This document shows positions 45,861-54,053 of a stretch of 64,000 nt of DNA, in pieces. The position numbers were made by a program, and so were the translations under genes. How positions within the stretch are numbered: the stretch's first letter is position 1; every line of letters begins with the position of its first letter. The DNA is from Arthrobacter sp. ISL-85 (GTDB lineage: Bacteria > Actinomycetota > Actinomycetes > Actinomycetales > Micrococcaceae). Where the stretch lies: positions 116,613-180,612 of the forward strand of contig NZ_JAGGPQ010000006.1 of assembly GCF_018613675.1 (NCBI RefSeq). The letters run 5' to 3'. The notes beneath the pieces were generated by a model. That model was not told the origin of the DNA. It did no database searches and saw only the letters and a program-made list of their open reading frames with translations.

Positions 45861-46832
45861 TTGGCTAGCCAGGATTGGGTGGACAAGGACTTTTACAAGA
45901 TCCTTGGTGTTGCCAAGGACGCTTCCGAAGCCGATATCAAGAAGGCCTACCGGAAGCTTGCGCGGCAGCACCACCCTGATACGAATGCGGGGAACGCTGC
46001 TTCCGAGAAGAAGTTCAAGGACATCTCCGAGGCTTATTCGGTGCTTTCGGATCCCGATGAGCGCCAGCAGTACGACGCCATCCGGGCCATGGGCAGCGGG
46101 GCCCGGTTTGCTCCGGGCGGCGCCGCCGGCGGCAACGGCGGGTTCGAGGACATGTTCGGCGGCCTCTTCACCGGCAACACCGGACGCCACGCGGGCGGGT
46201 TCAACCCTGCCGGTGGCGGCATCCCGCCTGAGTTCGCAGATCTTTTCGGCGGCTTTGGTGGTGCACCCGGCTTCCAGCGCACACCGCAGAAGGGCGCCGA
46301 CCGTACCGCGACCACGAGCATTTCCTTTGCCGGTTCCATCCGTGGGACCACCATCGGGTTGCGCGAGCCCAGCGGCGAAGTCATTGATGTCAGGGTTCCG
46401 GCCGGCATCAAGGACGGCCAGAAGGTCCGCGTGCGCGGCAAGGGCCAGCCCAGTGCCGCCGGCAACGGTGACCTGGTGGTGTCCGTCTCCGTCCAACCCC
46501 ACGCCTTCTACACGCGCGACGGCGACAACCTCCGCATCCACGTACCTGTCTCCTTCCCGGAGGCTGCTTTGGGAGCAGACATCGAAGTCCCCACCATCGA
46601 CGGCGACACGGTGAAGGTGCGCGTTCCGGCGGGTACGCCGTCGGGCCGCACGCTGCGGGTCAAGGGCAAAGGGGTGAAGACGTCCAAGGCCACCGGCGAC
46701 CTGCTGGTGACCATCGACGTCGCGGTTCCCAAGAATCTCAACAAGGATGCCGAAGCTGCGGTCAAGGCATTCGCCGAGGCAACGTCGTCGGCGGATGTCC
46801 GTGGAGGCCTGGCGGCCAAGGCCCGGCTCTAG
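45861..46832 (+). CDS. dnaJ: DnaJ-type chaperone without zinc finger (type II)
   Basis: A 323-aa Hsp40. Residues 8-75 are the J domain with the key HPD (QHHPDTN). A Gly/Phe-rich part follows (FEDMFGGLFTG, FADLFGGFGGAPG), then directly the C-terminal substrate domain with VRVPAGIKDGQKVRVRGKG; the four CxxCxGxG zinc repeats of classical DnaJ are absent. The start is TTG 45861, preceded by AGAAAGGAAA; MASQDWVDKDFYKILGV is the normal opening. It stimulates DnaK ATPase. hspR follows 15 bp later. Confidence 0.95.
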   Translation: MASQDWVDKDFYKILGVAKDASEADIKKAYRKLARQHHPDTNAGNAASEKKFKDISEAYSVLSDPDERQQYDAIRAMGSGARFAPGGAAGGNGGFEDMFGGLFTGNTGRHAGGFNPAGGGIPPEFADLFGGFGGAPGFQRTPQKGADRTATTSISFAGSIRGTTIGLREPSGEVIDVRVPAGIKDGQKVRVRGKGQPSAAGNGDLVVSVSVQPHAFYTRDGDNLRIHVPVSFPEAALGADIEVPTIDGDTVKVRVPAGTPSGRTLRVKGKGVKTSKATGDLLVTIDVAVPKNLNKDAEAAVKAFAEATSSADVRGGLAAKARL

Positions 46833-46847
46833 GAGCGGAGGTGAGCC

Positions 46848-47273
46848 GTGGACATCAGCGCTGACCAGCCGATCTTCGTGATCTCCGTGGCGGCCGAGCT
46901 GGCGGATATGCACCCGCAAACCCTGCGGCAGTACGACAGGCTCGGCATCGTCAAGCCCAGCCGGGCCCCTGGCAAGTCCCGGCGCTACTCGCAGCGTGAC
47001 GTAAACATGCTGCGGGAAGTGCAGCGGCTGTCCCACGAAGGTGTGTCGCTGGAGGGGATCAAGCGCATCCTGGAGCTTGAAAACCAGGTGGCCGCCCTCC
47101 AAAGCCGGGTCTCGGAACTCACCGAGGAACTCGGGCGCCGTCCAAGGGCGGTGGACTCCCGGATTTTTGCTGCCGGGGCAGCCGGTGACGTGGTGAGCCT
47201 GGCCCGCGGGCAGCGGCCCCGGCCGAGGTCCCAGGCCGTCATGCTGTGGCGGCCCCGGGCGCTCGGGCAGTAA
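46848..47273 (+). CDS. hspR: Heat-shock repressor HspR (MerR family)
   Basis: A 141-aa MerR-type regulator. The winged helix is ISVAAELADMHPQTLRQYDRLGIVKPSR (about residues 12-39), with SRRYSQRDVNMLREVQ and a coiled coil at LELENQVAALQSRVSELTEEL. Known HspR proteins repress dnaK by binding HAIR repeats, with DnaK as co-repressor; two HAIR sites lie at 42853-42926. GTG 46848 with GGAGCGGAGGTGAG upstream. Last gene of the operon. Confidence 0.96.
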   Translation: MDISADQPIFVISVAAELADMHPQTLRQYDRLGIVKPSRAPGKSRRYSQRDVNMLREVQRLSHEGVSLEGIKRILELENQVAALQSRVSELTEELGRRPRAVDSRIFAAGAAGDVVSLARGQRPRPRSQAVMLWRPRALGQ

Positions 47274-47336
47274 ACAGCCCCGGCTGTAAGTACCGCATTC
47301 CTGCGTTCGGCGAAACTAGAGTACCCACTACTCGTG

Positions 47337-47414
47337 ACGGAAAAGCCCCCTGAAACTTGAATGGAACCATCGCCGGTCAGCGGCGGTGTTCCGCAAGTTC
47401 TGGGGGTTTTCCGT
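47337..47414. terminator. Long 78-nt hairpin after hspR
   Basis: ACGGAAAAGCCCCC (47337-47350) pairs with GGGGGTTTTCCGT at the far end (one bulge), continues with GAAACTTG/CAAGTTC, then GGAAC/GTTCC and a CGCCG-loop-CGGCG tip. Nearly the whole 78 nt can fold back. It may end the dnaK operon, but the stem is far longer than an ordinary terminator. Confidence 0.55.
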
Positions 47415-47456
47415 GTTTAAAGTTTTCAGCAAAGGTCTCAACAGCAAGGCCCGGCC

Positions 47457-47855
47457 GTGAGCCCGGGGATGGCAGCCGTGGCTGCCTTCAGCGGCTCGCT
47501 GCCGGGCCAGGTCCTGCTCGCCATCGGGCAAACCATTGTGGTGGTGTGCGTCTGCTTCGACATGGTCCGCGAGTTGTCCGTCCCGAGGTCGCACCGGCGC
47601 TACGTGGCCAGCACAGTGTTCCGGACGTTGGCCATCCCATCGATCATGGCCAACGCGCTGACCGTTTTCATCGCCCTGGTGGTGTCGTCCTGGGTGGATG
47701 TGGTGATGGGCATGTTCGTGCTGGTAGCCATCGTCTTCCGGTTCCACTACAACAAGGACGAGGACAACTGGTGGAAGGGGAAGGGCAAGAAGCTCGCCCG
47801 TTGGGCCCGGCGGCAGTTCGCCGGGCGGACGTCCGCGGCCCCGGCCATGGGGTAG
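47457..47855 (+). CDS. Small membrane protein of unknown function
   Basis: A 132-aa protein with three hydrophobic segments (about 15-36, 54-78 and 80-95), then a cationic tail with NWWKGKGKKLARWARRQF. No family is recognised. GTG 47457 lies 42 nt after a long hairpin; ATG 47469 is an in-frame alternative. It may belong to the heat-shock transcription unit if transcription reads through. Confidence 0.65.
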   Translation: MSPGMAAVAAFSGSLPGQVLLAIGQTIVVVCVCFDMVRELSVPRSHRRYVASTVFRTLAIPSIMANALTVFIALVVSSWVDVVMGMFVLVAIVFRFHYNKDEDNWWKGKGKKLARWARRQFAGRTSAAPAMG

Positions 47856-47925
47856 CAACGGAAGCAACAAGACGGGGGCCCTGCATGCCTGTCGGCTTGC
47901 AGGGCCCCCGCCGCTGGATGCCCGG

Positions 47926-49347
47926 TCAGCCGTTGATGACCTGCGGGACGCCGAGCGCCTTGAGGCCTTCGACGCCGAACTCCACGCCATAGCCGGACTG
48001 CTTGGCCCCACCAAAGGGAATGCGCGGGTCAACGGCGCCGTGCCGGTTGATCCATACCGTGCCGGCCTGGATGCGGGCTGCGACTTCCCGGGCAGCGGCG
48101 AGGTCCGGGGACCAGACGGAGGCACCCAGTCCGACGTCGAGCCCGTTGGCCTTTTCCACCGCTTCATCGATGGTGCTATAGCGGATGATGGGCAGGGCAG
48201 GGCCGAACTGTTCTTCGGCCACCAGCGGGTTGTCGTTGTCGATGTCGGCCACGAGGGTGGTGGGGTAGAAGTAGCCGGGCTGGCCGGTGTCCGGGTTGCC
48301 GCCGAGGAGGACGCGTGCCCCGGAAGCCTTCGCTGCCTCCACAAGGCTGGCCACAATGTCGTACTGGGCCTTGTTCTGCAGCGGGCCCAGGACGTTGTTC
48401 TCGTCCAGTCCGTTGCCCATGGGCATGGCCTTGGCGACGGCGGTAAGTTCGTCGCACACGGCGTCGTAGATGCTGTCGTGGACGTAGAGGCGCTTGAGGG
48501 CTGCGCAGGTCTGGCCGGTGTTCAGGAACGCGCCCCAGAAAATGTCCTGGGCGATGGCCTTGGGGTCGGCGTCCGGCAGGACGATGCCGGCATCGTTTCC
48601 ACCCAGTTCCAGCGTGAGCCGCTTTACGGTCTCTGCCGAGGACCTGATGATTGCCTTGCCTGTGGCTGTGGAACCCGTAAACATCACCTTCCCTACGGAA
48701 GGGTGCGAGGCAAGTGCTTCGCCTACATCGCGGCCCCCTGAGACCACGGTGAGGAGTCCGCCCGGGAGTTCTCCGTTGATGGTTTCGACGAGGGCGAGCA
48801 CGCTGAGTGGGGTGTACTCCGACGGCTTGACCACCACCGCGTTGCCCATCCGCAGGGCCGGGGCGAGCTGCCAGACGGCGATCATCATGGGCCAGTTCCA
48901 CGGGCCGATCGCGCCTACGACGCCGATGGGCCGGTAGTGCAGTTCGGCGCGGGTTTCGCCGTCGTCCACAATCGTTTCCGGTTCCAACGGCAGGCCGGCG
49001 GTGGCGCGGAGCCAGGCAACGCATGCGCCGACTTCAAAACGGGCATTGGGGCCGTTGAGAGTTTTGCCCTGCTCGCGGGAGAGCAGTTGGGCGAGTTCCT
49101 CGGCGGAGCGTTCGACGGCGTCTGCTGCTTTCAGGAGCGCGGCCGACCGGGCCTCGTGGCCCAGGGCGGCCCAGGTGGGCTGGGCGGCGACGGCAGCGGC
49201 CACGGCACTTTCCAGGTATTCGAGGTCATGGATGGGGGCTTCGCCCACGGCTTCACCTGTTGCCGGGTCAAAGATGGTCCGGCCGGTGCCGGCAGCGGGG
49301 GCAATGGACGCGAGGAGCGCATCATAGGTTTCCAACGGATACTCCAC
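47926..49347 (-). CDS. Aldehyde dehydrogenase (succinate-semialdehyde dehydrogenase-like)
   Basis: A 473-aa NAD(P)-dependent dehydrogenase. Catalytic Glu is in TLELGGNDAG and catalytic Cys in NTGQTCAALKR; GPWNWPMM and FTGSTATGK form the cofactor site. Overall it fits the succinate-semialdehyde/aldehyde group. The hpa operon 2 kb away ends with an aldolase releasing succinic semialdehyde, so this enzyme could oxidise it to succinate; that link is inference. Confidence 0.9.
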   Translation of the reverse strand: MEYPLETYDALLASIAPAAGTGRTIFDPATGEAVGEAPIHDLEYLESAVAAAVAAQPTWAALGHEARSAALLKAADAVERSAEELAQLLSREQGKTLNGPNARFEVGACVAWLRATAGLPLEPETIVDDGETRAELHYRPIGVVGAIGPWNWPMMIAVWQLAPALRMGNAVVVKPSEYTPLSVLALVETINGELPGGLLTVVSGGRDVGEALASHPSVGKVMFTGSTATGKAIIRSSAETVKRLTLELGGNDAGIVLPDADPKAIAQDIFWGAFLNTGQTCAALKRLYVHDSIYDAVCDELTAVAKAMPMGNGLDENNVLGPLQNKAQYDIVASLVEAAKASGARVLLGGNPDTGQPGYFYPTTLVADIDNDNPLVAEEQFGPALPIIRYSTIDEAVEKANGLDVGLGASVWSPDLAAAREVAARIQAGTVWINRHGAVDPRIPFGGAKQSGYGVEFGVEGLKALGVPQVING

Positions 49348-49579
49348 TTCGAGTAGGCAAGGACGCCAGCCGGACGGCGTAGCGGGTTACCCCAAGTGTG
49401 GTGTGCACCCTGCCCCGGGCTCTTGTCTTTGTGCGCAGGACAGTTGCGCTGGAGCGAAGGCCCATCCATTCAGACTGGCCCACTTTTCACAGCCCTATCC
49501 ACGGTGGGGCCGCTTGCTTACGGAGCGCCGTCCCCAGAAGTGGGCCATTGTGCACACTGGAAGCCTGCCGAACTCTTGT

Positions 49580-49591
49580 GAAAGCGCTTTC
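49580..49591. promoter_or_regulatory. LacI-type operator, copy 1
   Basis: GAAAGCGCTTTC, a perfect 12-bp palindrome with the central CG typical of LacI/CcpA-type sites. It is 20 bp, about two helical turns, from a second palindrome. Confidence 0.65.
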
Positions 49592-49599
49592 CATCTGCT

Positions 49600-49611
49600 T
49601 GAATCGATTCA
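49600..49611. promoter_or_regulatory. LacI-type operator, copy 2
   Basis: TGAATCGATTCA, a perfect 12-bp palindrome, also with a central CG. The two sites have different sequences, so may serve two LacI-family proteins (for example a sugar-specific and a global one). Confidence 0.65.
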
Positions 49612-49709
49612 TCTTCGGGACGGCGCCGAACTCTGCCCACCAAGCTGGGGTGGCTGGGCGTCAGGGAACCCGGGTACGCCATGAATCGACATACAAGGGA
49701 GTACTGTCC

Positions 49710-51278
49710 GTGAAAAACTCGAAGCGTCTAGCCGTTGCCGTTGCCGTCGCCGGTGCCTGCGTGATGGGGGCCTTGGGCGTCACAGCCCCCGCTGACGCGG
49801 CCCCGGTGGACCGCACCCAGGATTCCGCCCTGTCAGTGCTGAGCGCCCTCAAGCCGCCATCCCCGGATTCCCATACCTATTTCATCTCGCCGGGCGGAAG
49901 TGACAGCAACCCGGGCACCCGGGACGCCCCCTTCAAAACGCTGATGAAGGCACAGTCAGCGGCGGCAGCGGGAGACGTGGTCTACATCCGCGGCGGCACC
50001 TACAACCAGTTCGAAATACCCGAAACCAACAACCCGTTCGAAGACGTCTATCACTACGTCAATGACATCAACAAGAGCGGGATCACCTATTCCGCGTACC
50101 CGGGGGACGGCCGACCTGTCTTTGATTTCAGCAACGTGCCCACCGACCAGCGCGTCGCTGCGTTCTACGTGGAAACACAGGTGGCCGACGTGAACTTTGT
50201 TGGATTCGATGTAACCGGCGTCAAGGTTGGTGACCAAAAGCAATCCGAGGCCTTCAGGATTGCCGGCGGTGCCAACTTCGTGAACATGACCGCCCGTGAC
50301 AACGAAGCGATCGGCTTCTACTACACGATGGACGGAACCGGGGTTGTACTGAACAGCGATGCGTACAACAACATTGGGCCCACCGCGAAGTCAGCGGGCA
50401 ATACGGACGGGTTCGGTGCCCACGCAAAGAACGTGTGGTTCATCAATGACCGGGCATGGCACAACAGCGACGACGGCTTCGACAGCATCACCTCGGAAGG
50501 GCGGGTTGCCTACATCAACGACTGGTCCTTCGGCCACCACGGCAACCAGAACGGTGTGGGCGACCAGAACGGGTTCAAAGTTGGGGGATACGCGTACCGG
50601 ACTGCCGGACTTCCCCAGCCCATTCCGCTCCACACGGTCATCAACTCCCTGGCTGCAGATAACGGCGCCAACAACTTCTACGCCAACCACCAGCCGGGCC
50701 AGTCGGCCTATTGGATCAACAACACTGCTTACAAGCCGGGGTACGGCGCCAACTTCAACATGCTGGAGCGCGTCAGCCCCACCAGCGCAGACAACATTGC
50801 CGGGTACCGGGAAGTCCTGCACAACAACGTGGCCTATTCTGGCGCGTTGACGTCGAACGACAACACTCCGGCAGAAAACGAGACAAACAACTCGTGGACC
50901 ATCAACGGCGGTCTTGATGTGACCGCCGGGGACTTCGAGAGCCTCGACATGCAGCAGCTGGCCGCTCCCAGAAAGGCCGACGGCTCCCTCCCGGATGTGT
51001 CGTTCATGAAGCCTGCGACCGGCAGCGTGCTGCAGAAGAACGGCCTCGGCTATCTTGCGGATAAGGGCGATCCCTATGCAACCCTGCAGAAGCTCGTAAC
51101 TGTTTACGCCAGCTCGGGTGACATTGACAACCCTGGCCTGAGGGACAGCCTCGTGAACAAACTCCAGAACCATGAACTGGAAGCTTTCATCCAGGAACTG
51201 CAGGCCCAGTCGCAGAAGCACATCAGTGAATATGCCGCCGATACGTTGATGCTCGTGGCGAACACGTTGACACGCTAG
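49710..51278 (+). CDS. Secreted right-handed beta-helix protein, pectate lyase (PL9-like)
   Basis: A 522-aa exported protein. The signal peptide spans about residues 1-32 (KNSKRLAVAVAVAGACVMGAL, then ADAAP). YFISPGGSDSNPGTRDAPFKTLMKAQSAA at about 52-80 opens a parallel beta-helix, and NTDGFGAHAKNVWFINDRAWHNSDDGFD is the PL9-like Ca-binding and catalytic rungs. A helical tail follows from about 430. GTG 49710 has AAGGGA upstream; the frame is open to 49398 but lacks a signal peptide there. Likely degrades polygalacturonate; substrate not proven. Confidence 0.88.
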   Translation: MKNSKRLAVAVAVAGACVMGALGVTAPADAAPVDRTQDSALSVLSALKPPSPDSHTYFISPGGSDSNPGTRDAPFKTLMKAQSAAAAGDVVYIRGGTYNQFEIPETNNPFEDVYHYVNDINKSGITYSAYPGDGRPVFDFSNVPTDQRVAAFYVETQVADVNFVGFDVTGVKVGDQKQSEAFRIAGGANFVNMTARDNEAIGFYYTMDGTGVVLNSDAYNNIGPTAKSAGNTDGFGAHAKNVWFINDRAWHNSDDGFDSITSEGRVAYINDWSFGHHGNQNGVGDQNGFKVGGYAYRTAGLPQPIPLHTVINSLAADNGANNFYANHQPGQSAYWINNTAYKPGYGANFNMLERVSPTSADNIAGYREVLHNNVAYSGALTSNDNTPAENETNNSWTINGGLDVTAGDFESLDMQQLAAPRKADGSLPDVSFMKPATGSVLQKNGLGYLADKGDPYATLQKLVTVYASSGDIDNPGLRDSLVNKLQNHELEAFIQELQAQSQKHISEYAADTLMLVANTLTR

Positions 51279-51361
51279 GCGTATCACCGCAGGTTCCACA
51301 AAGCTGGCCGGGACGCACCCTACATGTGTACCGGCCAGCCCGCCGCCTTAGAGAGGCAAGG

Positions 51362-52165
51362 TCAATAGCTGGCCGACGCACCGCCGTCGCCCGGTTTGAT
51401 GTACTTGGCGGCGAGGGCTTCGGAGCCGCGGGCCAGGAGGGCGACGTCGGCGCCCACCAGGATGAAGTCGGCCCCGTGGTGGAGGTAGTGCTGGGCGGTG
51501 TCCGGGTTGAAGGCGTTGACCCCGGCGGGTTTGCCGGCCGCTTTGGCAGCTGAGAGGCAGTGTTCGACGCCGGCACGCACCTCGGGGTGTTCCTGCTGTC
51601 CAAGCAGGCCCATGGAGGCGGCGAGGTCGGACGGGCCGACAAAGACCGCGTCCACCCCGTCCACCTTGAGGATGTCCTCCACGGCCTCCACGGCGGAGGT
51701 CGATTCGACCTGGACGGTGACGCTGATGGTGTCGTTGGCCCGGGCCAAATAGTCGGGGACCCGGTTCCAGCGTGCGGCGCGGGCCAGCGCCGAGCCCACG
51801 CCGCGGACACCATGCGGCGGGTAGCGGGTGGCAGCCACGGCGGCCTCAGCCTCGGCGACGGAATTGACCATGGGGATCAGCAGGTTCTGCACGCCGAGGT
51901 CAAGGTACTGCTTGATCACCACGGTGTCGTTCACGGGCGGACGGACCAGCGTGTGGATCGGATAGCCGTGGACCGCCTGGAGCTGGGCGAGGATGGATTC
52001 GAGCCCGTTGGGGCTGTGCTCGGCGTCCACCAGGAGCCAGTCCAGGCCCGACCCGGCGCAGAGTTCGGCGATCAGCGGGCTGCCGGAACACACCCACATG
52101 CCGGCCAGCGGACGGTCCGCCGCGGCGAGGGCGGAGCGGAACGTGTCCTCTATTCGAAACGGCAT
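51362..52165 (-). CDS. hpaI: 4-hydroxy-2-oxoheptanedioate aldolase (HpcH/HpaI family)
   Basis: A 267-aa class II pyruvate aldolase, last step of homoprotocatechuate meta-cleavage, giving pyruvate and succinic semialdehyde. LLVDAEHSPNGLESI carries the metal/catalytic acid and base region, IPMVNSVAEAEAAV and VQVESTSAVEAVEDI the Glu of the metal site, and VDAVFVGPSDLAASMGL the Asp. Overlaps hpaH by 16 nt. Last gene of the operon. Confidence 0.93.
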   Translation of the reverse strand: MPFRIEDTFRSALAAADRPLAGMWVCSGSPLIAELCAGSGLDWLLVDAEHSPNGLESILAQLQAVHGYPIHTLVRPPVNDTVVIKQYLDLGVQNLLIPMVNSVAEAEAAVAATRYPPHGVRGVGSALARAARWNRVPDYLARANDTISVTVQVESTSAVEAVEDILKVDGVDAVFVGPSDLAASMGLLGQQEHPEVRAGVEHCLSAAKAAGKPAGVNAFNPDTAQHYLHHGADFILVGADVALLARGSEALAAKYIKPGDGGASASY

Positions 52166-52935
52166 GTCACACTCCCCAGGGGTCCGTAGTCAGCATGGAC
52201 GGTATCACCCTTGTAGACCCACATGGGGCGGGTGAAGGACCCGGCCAGGATGATGTCCCCGGCCTTGAGCGCGTCACCGTGGGCAGCGATCTTGTTGGCC
52301 AGCCAGTGGACCCCGTTGGCCGGGTGGTCCAGCACACCGGCGGCCACACCGGTTTCCTCCACAGTCTGGTTCTTGTAGAGGATCGCGGAGACCCAGCGCA
52401 GGTCCACGGCGTCCGGTTTCACCGGGTTGCCGCCGATCACCATGGCACCCATCGCGGCGTTGTCGGAAATGGTGTCCACGATGGTCCGGCCCTCCATCTC
52501 AATCCTGGAATCCAGGATCTCAAGCGCCGGAACCACGTAGTCAGTGGCCTTCAGGACATCGAAGATGGTGACGCCGGGGCCCTTGAGCCCGTCCTTGAGG
52601 ACGAACGCCAGTTCCACCTCCACCCGTGGATGGGTGTACTGGTCCCACTGAACCGAGCAGCCGGTCTCCAGCACCATGTCGTCAAAGATGGCGCCGTAGT
52701 CCGGTTCGGTGATGCCGGTGGCGGCCTGCATCGCCTTGGACGTGAGGCCGATCTTGCGCCCCACCAGGGTCCGGCCGGCGTCCTCGTTCCGGCGGCGCCA
52801 CAACTGCTGCACCGCGTAGGAGTCCTCAACCGTCATGTCCGGATACCGTGCCGTCAGGCGGGGGACAGGGGTGCGGGTCCGGCCTGCTTCCATCAGCTCA
52901 TCCGCGATGGCCTCAATCGTCTTCGGCTCCAGCAT
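52150..52935 (-). CDS. hpaH: 2-oxo-hept-4-ene-1,7-dioate hydratase
   Basis: A 261-aa hydratase/decarboxylase of the FAH superfamily. [18 protein letters not shown] and [14 protein letters not shown] match HpaH/MhpD, and the metal-binding [10 protein letters not shown] region has the acidic residues. It hydrates the decarboxylated ring-cleavage product before HpaI cleaves it. Starts 3 nt after the hpaD stop and overlaps hpaI. Confidence 0.93.
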   Translation of the reverse strand: MLEPKTIEAIADELMEAGRTRTPVPRLTARYPDMTVEDSYAVQQLWRRRNEDAGRTLVGRKIGLTSKAMQAATGITEPDYGAIFDDMVLETGCSVQWDQYTHPRVEVELAFVLKDGLKGPGVTIFDVLKATDYVVPALEILDSRIEMEGRTIVDTISDNAAMGAMVIGGNPVKPDAVDLRWVSAILYKNQTVEETGVAAGVLDHPANGVHWLANKIAAHGDALKAGDIILAGSFTRPMWVYKGDTVHADYGPLGSVTCRFE

Positions 52936-52938
52936 CTG

Positions 52939-54018
52939 TTAGACCTGCACTCCCAGCTTGAAGCCTTCCGCAGCTTCACCCTCGGGTTTCCGGGTGTAGG
53001 AGAAGCCGTCGGCGCCCACGGTGACGGCCATTTCGGACTTTTCCTCGCGGACGATGACCGGCTGCGGGTTTCCGTCCAGGTCCAGTACCAGGGAGGCTTC
53101 GGTGTACCAGGACGGGACCACGGGGTTGCCCCACCAGTCGCGGCGCTGGTTGTCGTGGACGTCCCAGGTGATGGTGGGGTTGTCCGGGTCGCCGGTGTAG
53201 TAGTCCTGGGTGTAGATCTCGATGCGGTGGCCGTCCGGGTCCAGGATGTAGAGGTAGAACGCGTTGGACACCCCGTGCCGGCCGGGCCCGCGCTCAATCC
53301 GGTCGCTGATGCGCAGGGCGCCCATCTTGTCGCAGATCTGGATGATGTTGTGCTTTTCGTGGGTGGCGAACGCGACGTGGTGCATGCGCGGGCCGTTGCC
53401 GCCGGTCAGGGCGGTGTCGTGGACGGTCTGCTTGCGGTGCATCCACGCCGCGTAGGTGACGCCGTCGGCATCCTTGATGTCCTCGGAGACGCGGAAGCCC
53501 AGGTCCTCCAGGTACGCCCGGCCCTTCGGGACGTCGGGGGTGACCTGGTTGAAGTGGTCCAGGCGGACCAGCTCCCCGGCAGAGTAGAGGTCGTAGCGCT
53601 GGGTGAGGCGTTCCACGTGCTCCACGTCGTAGAAGAACTCGTAGGGGAAGCCCAGCGGGTCCTCCACGCGGACGGAGTCGCCGACGCCCTTGGTGAAGCC
53701 TTCCTTGCGGCGCTCCACCCGGCAGCCGAGTTCCCGGTAGTAGGCCTCGGCGGCGTCCACCTCGGCGGGGGACTTCACCCGGTAGGCGAACGCGGCGACG
53801 GCGGCGACCGGTCCCTTGCGGAGCACCAGGTTGTGGTGGATGAACTCCTCAAGGGAACGCAGGTAGATGTTGTTTTCGTCCTCTTCGGTGACGTGCAGGC
53901 CCAGGACGTCCACGTAGAACTCACGGGACCTGGCGAGGTCCGTGACCACGATTTCCATGTAGGCGCAGCGGACGATGTCCGGCGCCGGGGCGGTGGGGGT
54001 GGGAACGAAGTCGGTCAT
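52939..54018 (-). CDS. hpaD: 3,4-dihydroxyphenylacetate 2,3-dioxygenase (Mn/Fe extradiol)
   Basis: A 359-aa two-domain vicinal-oxygen-chelate extradiol dioxygenase. The metal ligands fall exactly at H155 (VRLDHFNQ), H214 (RMHHVAF) and E267 (HRIEIYTQ), and the catalytic H200 is in KQTVH, the numbering known for homoprotocatechuate 2,3-dioxygenase of Brevibacterium fuscum and MndD of Arthrobacter globiformis. Fe or Mn cannot be told. ATG 54018 follows GAGAGAATCC. It opens the ring of homoprotocatechuate. Confidence 0.96.
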   Translation of the reverse strand: MTDFVPTPTAPAPDIVRCAYMEIVVTDLARSREFYVDVLGLHVTEEDENNIYLRSLEEFIHHNLVLRKGPVAAVAAFAYRVKSPAEVDAAEAYYRELGCRVERRKEGFTKGVGDSVRVEDPLGFPYEFFYDVEHVERLTQRYDLYSAGELVRLDHFNQVTPDVPKGRAYLEDLGFRVSEDIKDADGVTYAAWMHRKQTVHDTALTGGNGPRMHHVAFATHEKHNIIQICDKMGALRISDRIERGPGRHGVSNAFYLYILDPDGHRIEIYTQDYYTGDPDNPTITWDVHDNQRRDWWGNPVVPSWYTEASLVLDLDGNPQPVIVREEKSEMAVTVGADGFSYTRKPEGEAAEGFKLGVQV

Positions 54019-54053
54019 TGGATTCTCTCTTCTTTGAAAGGGGCCGCAGGCGC

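Larger units (their letters stand above)
49348..49709. other. 362-bp regulatory gap before the pectate-lyase-like gene
   Basis: No gene is seen. It holds a 10-bp inverted repeat TGGCCCACTT (49476-49485) / AAGTGGGCCA (49538-49547) with TGGGG/CCCCA inside, and two LacI-type palindromes further down (49580-49611). The promoter of the secreted lyase should lie between these and 49710. Confidence 0.6.
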
